A stretch of 64,000 bases of DNA, from NCBI GenBank assembly GCA_009760855.2, contig WPIO01000014.1, positions 1,139,001-1,203,000 of the forward strand, read 5' to 3'. The notes under the pieces were generated by a model. The model did not search any database. It had not been told where the DNA came from and was given only the letters and a program-made list of their open reading frames with translations. Made by a program: the position numbers and the translations under genes. Origin of the DNA: Cristatella mucedo (taxonomy: Eukaryota; Bryozoa; Phylactolaemata; Cristatellidae). Shown here piece by piece: positions 46,456-63,905 of this stretch. The stretch's first letter is position 1, and every line of letters starts with the position of its first letter.

Positions 46456-46879
46456 CATTACTCAGTAGCATTCTCATGGCCGGCAGGAGGCGTCGCTGGG
46501 AGCTTACCCCCATTCTCTACGGCCGACGCTGGCCTGCCTGCGCGATACCGCAGATGCGCCTCGTTCTGCATCGGCCGCGCGCGGCATCGAGTACGCGCGT
46601 AGCGATTGCAGCGTCTCGCCTTCCAGCCTCGAAAGGTCGTGAACTCTGAACCGCATGAGCCGTACGGTTACGGCGGCATTCGCCCGCGGGTGGGCCCGCC
46701 CGCGCGAACGCCAGCCGCAAGCGGCCGGTGCAGGCGAAATGGGCCCAATGAACTTGAGGCTCCCGAATCCTTCCCTCCCAAGTCTGTGAAAGACGAGAAA
46801 AGAAGTGGGACAAGAAGCAAGCTAGAGACTAGCTAACTTCACGGCATCGAATGAGCGCGAACTCGCTTCTACAACTACT

Positions 46880-47140
46880 CGCCTGCAGCCGACTATGGTT
46901 CATCCTTTTCAGCGGTCCTGAGCTGCTACTTCCATGCTACTCACTACCTCAACTGCTCTCCTGACTCTGCTATGCTTCCCACTTTCTCTTTGTTGCGTGA
47001 GAGGAAGTCTGTTGACTACCGAATGCGTAACCGCTCAGGCTGTGAGTGCTCTATACGAAACTCTCCTGCGTAACACCCACATAGTCTTTATGACTTTGTG
47101 GAGTTACAGACCGAGATACATTACATTACATTACCCCTAA
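46880..47140 (+). mobile_element. Family B 3' end
   Basis: Begins ctcgcctgcagccgactatg, includes cctcaactgctctcctgact and ends in three ttacat units. Confidence 0.82.
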
Positions 47141-47454
47141 CTCGGCATTGGTTGTTACGATGAGGACGCTGATTGGTGACTTCGTGTTGCATAAACACAA
47201 GTACGAGAGCCACGCTACACGAAGCACCGGGAACGTCGAGAGCTACAAAGAGCCAAGCCTCATTCACAGGCTGTGCCACTGACGCGGCCCCGAAAAGAGA
47301 AGCAAAATCGCAAGCCCAATCGCATTACAGTTTTTCAGTAACATTGATCAGTTCGGCCAAAACGTTGTCATCACTAGTAGCTGGGCGCCCTCGGACAAGG
47401 CAATCAATACCCACGTGAGTGACTTCCACGTCACTCCCATAACATGAGGGTACG

Positions 47455-47830
47455 AACGCATTTAGTTGGTATGCTCCCAAAGCCTGGAACTCCCTCCCGA
47501 CCTGCGTCAGAACATCCCCTGACCTGACCACATTTAAAAGGAACTTAAAAACACACATTTAGGACAGTATTTAGTATTTAGTGGGTCCCTGTGATTCGTC
47601 CATCATGTGCTTATGCTTGCTGACACTGTGCATGCTGCCACTAACCTTATTCACATGCTGACCCTGTGCATGTCACCACTAACGATATTATTCATTTAGT
47701 TTGTTTTTTCAAGCATGATTTTACTTACCATTCAGTTGCATATCCCTTTGCAGCAAATGTAAAGCACCTAAAAAGAGATTAAGTTCTCTGAGGGCGCTTT
47801 ATCAAGTGCATTATTATTATTATCTCTCAC
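47455..47830 (+). mobile_element. Family A 3' end
   Basis: Starts in the coding end (gctcccaaagcctggaactc, PKAWNSLP), then an untranslated stretch with gtccatcatgtgcttatgct, then a near-consensus tail (gtaaagcacctaaaaagaga, gttctctgagggcgctttat) and ATT repeats. Confidence 0.82.
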
Positions 47831-48074
47831 CGACTTTGCCACATGGAAAGAGTTATGAGGCTTAACTCGGAAAAACCTTTGACATCGAACGCTCGAAACT
47901 TGGATACATCCAACGATGAAGAATATAATTAGGAAAACTGTGATATCGAGGAGTGCTGGCCTTCAGATGGGCTCCTGATATATCAGCGACAACTGATGTG
48001 CCCTACTCTCTCTTGCCTGCATCAACAAGCGAATGTACGGTAACCGTGACACGAATAGCAATACAGCAGTCTCC

Positions 48075-48080
48075 TTTATT
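48075..48080 (-). promoter_or_regulatory. Candidate polyadenylation signal for EXOSC4
   Basis: tttatt on the plus strand reads AATAAA on the minus strand, about 240 bases beyond the EXOSC4 stop. Confidence 0.35.
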
Positions 48081-48322
48081 GTGCTTACGTTTCGTATGAC
48101 TAGCTTGAACAGTAAGACCTCGATAACTCAAGCTACAACTCCTACCAAAGATTTCGGTGGTATGCACAGACTCACTGGCTCTGTTAATGTTACGACAGTT
48201 ACGTTCCTTTGCTTGCATGCCTACAGCATTTGCACTGGTCGTATAAAAAAAACTTGGCTAAAATTACAAAAGTAGCAGACGTCGCCCCTGGGGCAGGTTA
48301 ACAACTGTCACGTGACAGCCAG

Positions 48323-55064
<6,742 letters not shown>

Positions 55065-55705
55065 GCCGCTGGAAGTTGTCAACCGAATAGGAAGTAAATT
55101 GGAAACCGCTGTTGCAAGTTCATGGTCGTTACAATTTGCTACCGTAATGATCTCGGTGCAATAATAAATTTTAGAATTTTTAAATTAGTACATTATTTAC
55201 TGCAAAACTAAGAGATTCCATACTAAAACTTTGCGAATGCGCAGGGGTCGAGGACGTTTGCCGCCGCGGTTACCTAGCGGCAGGATGGATCCTCGCGGAT
55301 GGGCCGGTCAGTGGAGACAGTTTCATGCTCTACTAGCTCCAGTCTATGTCCGAGCTTTTATGGCTCTACGACAAGTTTTGTGTATTTTTATATAGAAAAA
55401 ACCAAGCATGTATCCTTAAGGAGACTTCGCTCTGCGTTGACGTCCCGTGCTCCACCTATTCAGAAGCTCTAGTCAGTATCTTGAAAAGACCTCAGTTGGA
55501 GGCGCCTCTCAAGAGCGCATTTAAGTAGCAATAGGTCTTTGGCCTCGCCGTTAAATCAAACCTGCGTTGCTTTTCATTTTCTTTCTTCAGCTCACTATTC
55601 GAACGCTGTTTTTCAGAATAGCGGTTCTATAGGATAGTTTCGCGTTGCTGCATTTCGTATGCTGCTGGATACTTTCAAGTCAAAGCAATCTGTCAAATTT
55701 TTTAG
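55065..55705. promoter_or_regulatory. Candidate bidirectional promoter between EXOSC4 and the KIAA0825-like gene
   Basis: About 640 bases separate the two divergent start codons. There is no obvious TATA box shared by both. The region includes a GC-rich part near 55240-55310. The placement is inferred from gene order only. Confidence 0.45.
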
Positions 55706-57334
55706 ATGGCAAGTTCGAGGTACCTAATATCGAGACACTATTGACCAACACAGAGACTGAGTATGTGCTGACAGTTTTTGCTGTCACAGCGCAACCCCTG
55801 GGTAATGGCCGGAAGCGCATTTTTTGCATGCCTCTACATTTACTTTGCAATGCATTTCAGGATCGCAGAGTGTGTTGGCGATCTCCTGGCGCTGGCAAAC
55901 CGAATTCCGGGAATTGAGCATTGCGAGACCGCAGACGAAGCGATTGCGAGCATAATAGAGAACTGCTCCCTCGAGAAAAATGCCTGCTACGACTTTGAAC
56001 CAGAGAGCATGGCTCGATTTCTTCGACGTGTTGTAAGATTTTGCATCGAAGCCAGCGCTTCTGAATGTGTACTTCCTCTAGGGTAAAGAGGTTTTCTGTG
56101 GCTAAGCGCTGCTCTTTTCCAGATCAAAGCTTTGGAGCAGAACGATGGACACGAGGAGTCGCTATTCAGAATGCTACTAGAGTTCTCTGCTGCCGAAGGC
56201 TTTATTTTCCCTTTTCGATCACTCAAGGCCAATGCGCAGGCGGCGTTGGTTCTCTCTCTTAACACGGTCGCCGATGAGGGCGAGCAGGTGAATCGAGCAC
56301 TGTGGGGGGAAGTCAAGACTCTATTCAGGAACTACTTCTCTAATTGTCTATGCCAGCTGCAAATTACGGATTGCAGCATCGTGGCAGATGAGAAGAGGCT
56401 GGACTATCTGCAAAAGCTAAACGTGCTTCTGGAGGATAAAGATCTGTGGGAGCAGTACCGGACACTTCGTAGCTACCAGCTCAGCTCGTATTTGAACGAA
56501 GCGCTAGGAGCCAATGGCGACGTTCCCGCCGGTGGCCTCAAGGTCTTAGCATCGAAATTCTCTGTCATCTGTCAAACTGTGGCGGCCATGGTGAATGCTG
56601 ACTTCCGCCTTTTTTCCACTGGCCTGCTGCAAGCCGTCGTGTCGCCATTCGAGGCTCTCAACTGCCTGTACTTGCAAAAGCTGTCCGACATTCTCGAGTC
56701 GATACTGGAGAGTACGTGCTCCGATATTTCGATCGAGGAGCGACAGCAGCCGGTGCCGGTGCCGGCCGCCCTGCTGAACAGGACCGGAAGCGATCGAGAC
56801 ATCGTCGATCCGCTTATCCTGCGACCCGGCGGCTCCGTGAGCAAGTCGCAGAATAAGACAGTGGCGGCCGCCCTGCTAACCGCTGCCGCACAGAGGGACG
56901 CTCGCGTCAGCCCGGCCACGCCCGAAAAGAAGGCTGACGCCGGTGCTCTGGAGGCCCTGTTTCAGCCCATGGTCGCCATGGTGATCGACATCGCCGCTCT
57001 GGAGCACCACCTCAACATTGTGGCCGCGTCATCGGTGCTTTGCTCGCTGCCGCCCAGCCAGTCGGCTCCCGGACCGAGCTCCGGAGGCACCAGAGAAAAA
57101 AAGAAGGGTAAAAGTGCTGTCACTGCCGCCGCCAGTGGCCCCGAGCCGCCCACGCCCAGCCTTTGCCGCCGAGCGAGCCTCTGCCTGCGAAGCTGTCACG
57201 CGACGGCGCACTGCTTGCTTGGTGCAGCATTGGTGATGTGAACCTGCAAGCGGCTATCAGTGGCACCTTCGTTCGTTCGTCGAATTCGAGAGCCCCAATG
57301 TGTAGGTCAGTCCTCAAGAAGTCGCAAGCTTCAG

Positions 57335-57368
<34 letters not shown>

Positions 57369-57636
57369 GTTTACTCTCTCTCTCTCTCTCTCTCGTTTAC
57401 TCTCTCTCACTCGTTTACTCTCTCTCTCTTTATATATAATTAAATATATAATTCATTTGTATAGCGCCCCAAGAGAATTAAATCTCTATTCAGGCGCTTC
57501 ACATATGCCTCAGGGCTCGAGCCCACAACCTCAGCCAGACCTTAGTCGGGGCAAGCACCTTAATCGCTGGACCAACCCAGCTCTCTCTCGTTCACTCTCT
57601 CTCTCTCTCTTTCTCTCTCGTTCACTCTCTCTCGTT

Positions 57637-57723
<87 letters not shown>

Positions 57724-60700
57724 ACTCTCTCTCTCCCCTCTCTCCTCTCTCTCCCTCTCTCTCTCTCTTTCGTTCACTCTCTCTCTCTCTCTCTCTCTCT
57801 CGTTCACTCTCTCTCTCTCTCTCCCACTCTCTGTGTCTGTCGCTTTCTCTCACTCACTATCCTTATCGTCGAATATCGGAATAAGCAGATAGTGCTGCAC
57901 CACGCCGTAGGCCGAATGGAGGGCAGTGGCAGGCTTGCCGACGTCACGGCTCAGCCGCGAGTGTGCACTGCTGCGTCGAGCTGGCCGCACTGGCTGCGCG
58001 CTTCCTGCTTGCCTGCCCCCTCTCCTCCTTCCCTCCCCCATGGTCAGTGCATGTGGCAGCGAGCCAGGCGTCTTTCAGGTGTCCTGAAGAGCACAAGCAG
58101 CAGCGACGTCTCCGAGTCGAGCGAGACGGCGCAGTCGACCCAGCAGTCTGCCGCTGCCGCGCAGGGCACCGACAGTGGAAACCTGTCGATGGACTCGTCG
58201 TGGCGCTCCGAGCCTGCTCCGGAGGGTACGAAGGCGAAGCAAGCGACTGGTCGCCTCCTCGGGCTGGCCGCGAGCGTCGCTTTCCGTGCACGCGCGCTCG
58301 TGCCAGTGTGAGTGTGCACAAAGCGCGCACGTACGTGCGTGCGTGCAGGGCGCACGTACGTGCGTGCGGGGCCGCCTGCACGCGAGCAGGTGAACGTAGC
58401 TGTGCGGAAATTAGGGCTCGCGAAGATAAGGATACCTACCGAAGCCGAGCTCGGCCGCGCTGCAAGTGCGACGTGGCGTCGAAGCTTTCTGTAAATGCCC
58501 TGCATGCCGGTCTTCCTGCCTGCGTGCGATAAGAAGCAGGTCGTGCAAAACTCGGCAGCGTCCGGCTCGTCTGTTGGGAATATCGCAACTACCAGATTAT
58601 TACCCTGCTTCTCGTCGACATGAACTAGCTCTCCGTCAAGAATCGTATCGACTTGAAGATCTCATCTCACTTATTTCAGGTTCCTTCATTCTCTCCCCAG
58701 TCACCGTACCGCCTGCTTGGCTGACTCAAGTCGTTTATCGGCTGTGCTTCTGAGCAATCTCGGAAATCCTTTGGAGACCGTGCCTTAAGTTTGCATGCTC
58801 CCAAAGTCTGTGTGACCCTCTCCCGACGGACTTCACACGACATCCTGTGACATCAAATTTAGAAGGAAACTAAAAACCTGCCCGATCCTTGCAGTCTTGG
58901 CTTAATTGGGGTGAACTGCTCCTTGTCCTTGGCTGAAATCGTGCATGCTATCACCGATCAATCGAACTCTTTCCTTTCCTGCCGATTGCAAAGTGCTTAG
59001 AAAGAGATTTAGTACTTTCTCTGGGTACTTTAAAAATGTTTCATTCTTGTTATCATTATTTGCATGCAACATTGTTGTGGACGGGAATGTGCGTATGAAG
59101 GCGCACACGTGTACCTGCTGAGTGTTCTTTCCTGTGCCTGGTCGAGCAATTGTGCACAGGGTGTTTTGTGTGCATGCTTGCCTCCTGACGTGCAGTATAG
59201 GGTGGTGCTGCAGAATAATAATGACGATAAGAATAACAAAACATCCAGTATACAGCATCCTATGAGAACCAAATCAGCAAATGTTTAGTACCTAGAAAGA
59301 GATTGTTCTCTGAGAGCGCTGTATCACATGTTTTCATATTAGTTTTATTATTAAATCTGTCTAAGCACTGTATACATACTGAATGGGAAGTGTGCCAATT
59401 GGTTAGGTGTTGCATGCATAACTTCAGCATGCATGCCTACACAAGGGAAGCCCATACCAGCAGAGCATAGGCAAGTGACTAGGTGAAGAGCGCGTGGGTT
59501 TTTAGCTTTCTTTTAACTTTCGTCAATTGAGTGGATGTCGTGGTGCTCTGCAGGTCTGTGGAACTCTCACTCCCACAATTCTTACGAAACGACATCCACT
59601 GTCCTGCAGCCGACTATGGCTCATCCTTTTCAGTGGTCCTGAGCTGCTACTTCCATGCTACTCACTACCTCAACTGCTCTCCTGACTCTGCTATGCTTCC
59701 CACTTTCTCTTTGTTGCGTGAGACGAAGTTTGTTGGCTACCGCATGCGTACCGAAAGCCGTTTAGGCTGTGAGTGCGCTATACAAAACTCTCCTTCGTAA
59801 CACCCACTTAATCTTTGTGGCTTTGCGGAGTTGCAGATGGAGATGTAAGGTATCCCCGTCTGTAACTCCACAAAGCCACAAATACTGTGTGGGTGTTCCG
59901 AAGGACAGTTTTGTAAAGCCCACTCACAACCTAAGCGGCTTTCGGAATGCATTCGGTAGCTAGCAGACTTCATCTCATGCAACAAAGAGAAAGTGAGAAG
60001 CATAGCAGAGTCGGGAGAGCAGTTGAGGTAGTGAGTAGCATGGAAGTAGCAGCTCAGGACCACTGGAAAGGATGAGCCATAGTCGGCAGCAGGAGAGTAG
60101 TTGTCGTTGCGTAAGAATTGTGGAAGCGAGTTCCACAGTCTAGGACCTGCAGAGCTAAAGCTTCTGTCGCCATCGGTCTTTAAGCAGAGGAATGGAACAG
60201 CTAATTTATTGTCCACACAGGAACTGAGGGCGCAAACAGGCTGAAACTGGTGCAGCAGTTCAGCTAGATACGAAGGAGCCAAGCCGTGGCAGGCCTAGTG
60301 GGTCAGCTTAAGAACTTTGCTCTGTATCCGTTGATCAACCGGCAGCCATCCTAGCTCTTTTAGCAAAGGATACACGTGGTCAAACCTCTGGGACTTGAAA
60401 ACTAGCCTTGCAGCCATATGCATAGCCATCTGCAGTGGCCTAGTTGCTGTTTTGGTAGCCCAGCCAAAAGGGAATTGCAATAATCAAGCCGAGACAGAAC
60501 TAAGGAACCAGTTAAATGTTGTGCAAGCCACTGTGCAAGACAGCTCCTTATCTTAGATAGGGATCGGACATCATGGCTAGCTGTAGAAGCAGGCTTCTGA
60601 ATGAAGCTTTTAAAATTGAGGCAACTGTCGAAAACGACACCTAAATTTCGAGCACATGGTGATGGTCACACACCAGCATCACCTATTAGGAGAGCAAAGC

Positions 60701-63477
60701 CTTGTAATCCAGCCACGCGCTTAGGGTGTCCCGTGAGCAGCAGTTTAGTTTTATCGTCATTTAATTTCAAGAAATTGTCCGACATCCAGGATCGAATGTT
60801 GGCAGGGCAATCATTTAGTTTATCAGTTTTTGCAGCAGATTCCGACGGTTTGAATGACAAATACAGCTGGTTACAGCTGATTACAGCTGATGAGATACAT
60901 TATATTACCCCAGTAAGTTCTAGGCTTTGTAAGCATAGGAGCTGAAGGCACGATCTCCAAGAAATTTTTTTAAGTTGCTTGGAGACACAGTCAAAGAGCC
61001 AGATTTAGAATAGCAGGTGGTGTGAAAGATAAGTAGTTCAGACAGAGCACGAGAATGATGCGACCTAAACGTGAGTGACATAGACGTGACGTTGATTGAT
61101 GCTCCTTGATGGGGAGTCAATGCAGATCTCGGTGAGAAGTGGCAAAGCAATTTGGCGCTTGCTGAGGGCTCACTGGAGCCTCCTTTGTGGCATCACTTTT
61201 GTCACCGGCTCAAATGGCGTATGCATGTCTCTGCGATACAATCGAGACATGTCTTCACGCAGCGGCTGCATCAAACAGTGACAGCTTCCGTGGAACGGCA
61301 TGCCAGTGTGTGTGCAATCGCTTGTATTGCTCTGGCTCCTGAGGCATTCGTGGATGCAATACACGGGTGTCTTTTTTATTACCGTATTGGTTCTTGTGTG
61401 CGTGCAGCAGCAGCTGTACCAGGATGACCCATTGGATGACTCCTCTTAAGGGTACTCTGCACATTCCCTTTCCTCGAATTGTCGGTACTTTCTCCCCCTT
61501 AACTCGAGGATCACCCGTGCTGCATTCAGTGCAGTGCCACAACATTTTGAACGATTCCCTACTGGCCATGCTGTGTAGCACTGCTGCGCCTCTTTGCGTT
61601 CGGGCTGGTGCTCATGCTCGGGCTGGTCCTACCACACATTGTCTAGTGCTGATGGCTATGCACGGTCAATGCATTTTTACCTTGAGGTGTTTTTTTCCTA
61701 GCATCTAGTGCGTGGGCCTGAAGATGGTCATGTAGATTATGATACGGATTCGGGATTTGGGAGCCCACGAGTTCGAATTCTTCTGAAGGTGGGACCTTTT
61801 CGCCAACACCTGGGTCTAAGCTAGAAGTTCGTCACTATTTGCCAGTATACCACCCGACAGCAAGGATTGCAGATATTTGTTACTCTGATTTTTAAAAGGT
61901 GCTTCACTTTATAGGTGTATGTGAAATCTTTCTTTTCGACAGCTCGGTGGCACGCCAGTAAGAGCGGTAGGTTGTGCGGCAGTCGACGACCGGCAGATGA
62001 CGATGGGCTCTAGCGCTAGGACGATGCATGGCCTGCTCGCCTCCGCACGATGACGCCCCCGCACGATGCTCGATGCTAGACGATGGTGCTTCATGCCGCT
62101 CAATTGCCTGCATGCTTGCATCCTGTACCTGCTCTGCCTGCTTTGGTCTTCCCTTGTTCGACCTGGTCTTGCATTTAAGCTGCGTAGCATCTTTATTCGC
62201 ATGCTCCTTCACAGGACGTCTGTCTACTACCCTTTTTCTGGTCTTTCTCTGGCATGACCTCTATGATTCTTCTGTGGAGCCATCGCTTTCCGATTCCGGT
62301 GTGTGCATCCAGTTGCTTGGCTTCCTCTTAATATGGTAGTTTCCTGTGCAGGCCTTGCTGTAACCCTTTCTGGTAAAGTAGTGCTGTTCTATACTGTACG
62401 TGCACATGTTGCCAATCGAACCGCAATCTTTCTTAGTATCTAATCGAACCACGCTCTCTTACCGATGACCAAGTAGTGAGCGGCCAGTCCGTGTAAGCCA
62501 GTGCTGTCGGCATTGCCAAACATATCCGCTGAATCGGTTTCCTTGGTCGACCTCTTGGCCAATGTATATGCCACTGCCTTAAGCCATCATTCCTCCTGCT
62601 ATGTTGCCCGGAGACCAAAGCATCTAATTTGATTGGCGGCAGGCCAAGCCCTGCTTCTGCATGATACCGCTCTAGCTTGCTCTGCTATGGCGTTATTTTC
62701 CCCGAATATACGAAGAAGGGCTGATGTTTTACTGGCAGTGATCACGATTCGATTATTTATGATTTATGTTTTGCTGCTATTTGTGGACCTGGAAAACCAA
62801 ATGCCGGATCAGTTTGCTCTGCTTTGGCACACTCTTGCGCATGCAATCGACCGGACTTGCTTGCTGCCTCGGATGGGGATAATGGTGATAAAATCTCTAG
62901 CTGCTTCCTGTTCGCAAAGGTAAGCAATGTATCTGGGCGAAGTCAGTAAACAAAACATTTATACACGTAAGTGCTGTTTACATGGTCCAACGATAACTTG
63001 AACATGATCCGGTGATGACCCATATACTGTGCAAAAAGGATTTAGTTTTTGTTTACGATATCAGAAGCAGCAGTTAGCAACGGTAGTCGAGTGAGTGAGA
63101 TCATAGTTATGCATCCGTGATTGTTGTTGTCTGTTGTGATGTTGCTGATGCTTGTCTTAAGAGTTTCTGTTCATCCGCTAAAGCGAGTGCAACTCTTTGT
63201 CATTTCTGCATCGCCTGTAATCGCCTTCTATTTTCCAGTTGTCGAAAGGCCATCATTTTACGACAGACCCAAGTGGCCCTGGAGAGATGTGCTTAAGAAA
63301 TACACCCCTTTCATGTGCAAGATGGTGAACAGTCAAATCGAAAAAGCTGCAACCATTTGCAGAAAACAGCTGTCTGAGCTGCCTAATACCAGCACGATTC
63401 CTTCAAGTGGAGTCATTGTTGATATTTGTCCATCCCTTTTTGGAAATCGCCTAGAGTATCCACGGGTCGTAATCAAG
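55706..63477 (+). CDS. KIAA0825: KIAA0825-like protein, 5' part (gene runs off the right edge)
   Basis: I infer homology to vertebrate KIAA0825, a large protein of unknown biochemical role linked to limb patterning. Proposed exons: 55706-55719 (MASSR), 55861-56032, 56123-57107, 58079-58225 and 63239-63477, with all phases joining to 519 codons so far. It is mostly helical, with no signal peptide or membrane segment. Blocks in family order: MARFLRRVIKALEQNDG, LFRMLLEFSAAEGFIFPF, ALWGEVKTLFRNYFSNCLCQ, DYLQKLNVLLEDKDLWEQYR, LASKFSVICQTVAAMV, and RPKWPWRDVLKKYTPFMCK in the last exon. The similarity to my recollection of human KIAA0825 is collinear but modest, so the name is tentative. Exon 58079 is Ser/Gln-rich (STSSSDVSESSETAQSTQQS) and probably disordered. 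The 14-base first coding exon is the least certain; other exons could lie in the 5 kb intron. Confidence 0.6.
57343..57850. repeat. (CT)n pyrimidine repeat region, about 500 bases, split by a SINE
   Basis: CT tracts with regularly recurring cgttcact or cgtttact interruptions lie on both sides of the SINE-B at 57445-57580. It lies in intron 3 of the KIAA0825-like gene. Confidence 0.95.
57440..57585 (-). mobile_element. SINE-B copy with complete head and tail
   Basis: On the minus strand: tRNA-like head gctgggttggtccagcgatt, B box gtgggctcgagccctgag, then family A tail (gtgaagcgcctgaatagaga, ttaattctcttggggcgcta) and an AT-rich end. It is inserted into the CT tract. Confidence 0.75.
58326..58365. 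repeat. Duplicated palindrome GCACGTACGTGC
   Basis: The 12-base perfect palindrome gcacgtacgtgc occurs at 58327-58338 and again at 58352-58363, each followed by gtgc units, about 100 bases downstream of the 58225 donor. It can form cruciform or hairpin structures. Confidence 0.8.
58480..59060 (+). mobile_element. Family A L2/CR1-like 3' fragment
   Basis: Starts at the reverse transcriptase thumb remnant (atgccggtcttcctgcctgc), passes the PKxW region (gcatgctcccaaagtctgtg), and ends with the tail (gcaaagtgcttagaaagaga). Confidence 0.7.
59215..59545. mobile_element. Mixed family A tail fragments in both orientations
   Basis: At 59225-59275 a minus-strand tail remnant (catccagtatacagcatcct), at 59285-59350 a plus-strand tail (tagtacctagaaagagattg, ttctctgagagcgctgtatc) and at 59355-59530 a minus-strand 3' block. 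This indicates repeated insertion at one spot. Confidence 0.55.
59545..59850 (+). mobile_element. Family B 3' end (plus), tail-to-tail with a minus copy
   Basis: gtggaactctcactcccaca (WNSxPQF region), ccgactatggctcatccttt, and ending ggagttgcagatggagatgt. Confidence 0.82.
59851..60895 (-). pseudogene. Family B CR1-like retrotransposon, reverse transcriptase C-terminal part
   Basis: On the minus strand: NFLKLNDDKTKLLLTGHPKR near 60750, MAPSYLAELLHQFQPVCALS near 60270, DRSFSSAGPRLWNSLPQFLR near 60140, then the family B 3' end to 59851. The PRLWNSLP block is typical of L2/CR1/Rex group elements. This is the longest family B copy in the window; the N-terminal half and endonuclease are absent. 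Confidence 0.83.
60900..61135 (-). mobile_element. Family A fragment lacking its tail
   Basis: The block agttctaggctttgtaagca, gatctccaagaaattttttt and gagtgacatagacgtgacgt matches the reverse transcriptase C-terminal/3' block of the copies at 12050 and 28130. Confidence 0.55.
61136..63238. other. Intron of the KIAA0825-like gene, unassigned part
   Basis: No conserved coding block was recognised. A consensus donor-like aaaggtaagc occurs near 62919, but joining it to exons on either side breaks the frame, so I did not call an exon there. Confidence 0.4.
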
Positions 63478-63478
63478 G

Positions 63479-63496
63479 TATGTGTGTGTTTGTGTG

Positions 63497-63562
<66 letters not shown>

Positions 63563-63577
63563 TGTGTGCGTGTGTGG
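63479..63577. repeat. (TG)n microsatellite
   Basis: About 100 bases of TG starting directly at the splice donor after exon 63239-63477 (gtatgtgtgtg). Confidence 0.95.
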
Positions 63578-63667
63578 ATTGGTTTGCCGTAGTGGAGCAA
63601 CGACCTCCTTTCTCTGTGTTTGTGCAGTATTCTTTTGCCTTAGAAATAAATGTCGGGAATTCGTGTA

Positions 63668-63680
63668 GCTAATACTACTA

Positions 63681-63711
<31 letters not shown>

Positions 63712-63726
63712 CACTACTACTACTGC
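63668..63726. repeat. (CTA)n(CTG)n(CTA)n trinucleotide repeat
   Basis: Trinucleotide run that forms the 3' terminal repeat of the adjoining minus-strand family A copy. Confidence 0.9.
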
Positions 63727-63905
63727 TAATAATGCATTTGTGTAGTGCATTCAGAAAACTGAATATCTTTCTAGGCACTTTCAAGATGCTGCATAAAAAG
63801 CATTTGCCAAATGATTGGTGATAGCATCCGCAAGCAGCAGGCACAGTGTGAGCAGGCACATATGCATACGAAGAACGAATCACAAAGACGTGGTTCCAAA
63901 TAGTT
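63727..63905 (-). mobile_element. Family A L2/CR1-like 3' end
   Basis: aatgcatttgtgtagtgcat, tcagaaaactgaatatcttt, ctaggcactttcaagatgct and the shared block gcatccgcaagcagcaggca. Confidence 0.75.

Noticed and set aside
57163-58311. A 382-codon open frame across the CT repeat
   Set aside because: The long frame comes from CT repeats read as Ser/Leu. Only the 58079-58225 part is taken as a real exon, because its ends and phase match the upstream exon.
62720-62922. Extra exon of the KIAA0825-like gene ending at a consensus donor
   Set aside because: Phase 1 is required on both sides; the open frames here leave phase 0 or 2, and the phase 1 frame contains stops.
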